This document shows positions 32,200-32,620 of a DNA stretch of 32,620 nucleotides, piece after piece; the stretch's first letter is position 1, and the number at the start of each line of letters is the position of its first letter. A program made the position numbers and the translations under genes. Under the pieces are notes generated by a model. The model saw only the letters and a program-made list of their open reading frames with translations, did not search any database and was not told where the DNA came from. The stretch spans positions 1-32,620 of the forward strand of contig SFBL01000107.1 of NCBI GenBank assembly GCA_007095785.1, in the 5' to 3' direction. Source of the stretch: Microcystis aeruginosa Ma_SC_T_19800800_S464. Its GTDB lineage: Bacteria > Cyanobacteriota > Cyanobacteriia > Cyanobacteriales > Microcystaceae.

Positions 32200-32620
32200 C
32201 AACAAAAACCGAAGACCCATTTTTGTCAAAAGATAACTAAAATTCTTTGATATAACCGAACTTCTCTAGTGTAAATGTACTAGCTATCTAAACATGGCTA
32301 CAGAGGGAATCGCTGACTCTAGAGATTGATGACACTATCTGTTACAATCAAGTTAGCGATCGCTATACAGCGAACTTTACAGAATCGCTCCACTCCAGAT
32401 AGAGTCAACGGTACAGACATTTTCAAGCGAAAAATGTACCCAGTAGCCTTTTTTCAATTTTTTCTGAGAAGCTCCATAAGGTTTTTGTTAATTTTTTAGT
32501 ATGTGCAACATTCAACCTAAGCAAAGCTGAGTATCGCTACCCAAACCTTGAAAAAGTACGGCATCATCCCGAAAGATGACGGCTGTTGCCTGCAAAGCAC
32601 GAAACATTATATTCCGTGCG
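32200..32620. other. Right-end region, no clear gene
   Basis: This stretch has one HIP1 octamer (32354-32361) and AT-rich sequence. At the edge an open plus-strand frame from 32522 (KLSIATQTLKKYGIIPKDD) runs off the window. The minus strand also has an open frame there (FRALQATAVIFRDDAVLFQG). Either may be part of a gene or transposable element that continues to the right; neither is recognised well enough to call. Confidence 0.4.

Noticed and set aside
32522-32620. Partial gene at the right edge
   Set aside because: Both strands have a short open frame and neither gives a convincing family match; more sequence to the right is required.

Overview
The window is cyanobacterial and most likely from Microcystis. 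At least eleven GCGATCGC (HIP1) octamers are scattered through it. The housekeeping genes are cyanobacterial in type: DUF4330, COP23, a CtpA-type S41 protease and a biosynthetic arginine decarboxylase. Gene borders carry short 7-base repeats (TAACTGA/TCAGTTA), and small inverted-repeat elements and decayed toxin-antitoxin genes are common. The genus is inferred from style; no marker gene is present.

Bases 1-9,350 hold ordinary genes mixed with repeats: bolA (-), a small exported protein (-), two tandem broken Uma2 endonuclease genes (+), a 337-aa protein with a glycine-rich hydrophobic core (-), folD (-), an OB-fold lipoprotein (+), a four-helix bundle protein (+), a Nudix hydrolase (+), a CtpA-type protease (+), recR (-) and a DUF4330 protein (-). 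The 7-base arrays repeatedly supply or touch the stop or start codon of the neighbouring gene, and one lies directly upstream of recR, which seems to lack a normal start codon.

Bases 9,350-13,482 hold speA and an RNase II/R-type exoribonuclease. They are followed by a UPF0175/DUF3368 toxin-antitoxin pair in which the toxin gene is broken. Bases 14,600-21,300 are rich in exported and signalling proteins: a small secreted protein, a Ser/Thr kinase with a membrane anchor and seven WD40 repeats, then a tight operon of COP23, a trypsin-like protease, a trypsin-GUN4 fusion and another secreted protein, then a secreted pentapeptide-repeat protein. Bases 21,300-25,000 on the minus strand hold small membrane or exported proteins, an isoprenylcysteine-methyltransferase-like enzyme and an anchored helical-repeat protein.

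Bases 25,200-32,600 are visibly AT-richer and are the accessory highlight. A DUF1822-like protein, a CHAT caspase-like protease with about eight C-terminal membrane helices, and a CPBP (CAAX-type) membrane protease form a compact operon. The operon sits between inverted copies of a 96-bp element and, further out, inverted copies of a 116-bp sequence whose right arm contains the 3' end of a frameshifted PIN toxin gene. A small protein with clustered cysteines and a possible HTH lies just outside the left arm. The layout suggests a membrane-tethered protease pair, perhaps a conflict or cell-death system, in a rearranged or mobile segment. No tRNA, rRNA or CRISPR array was seen.
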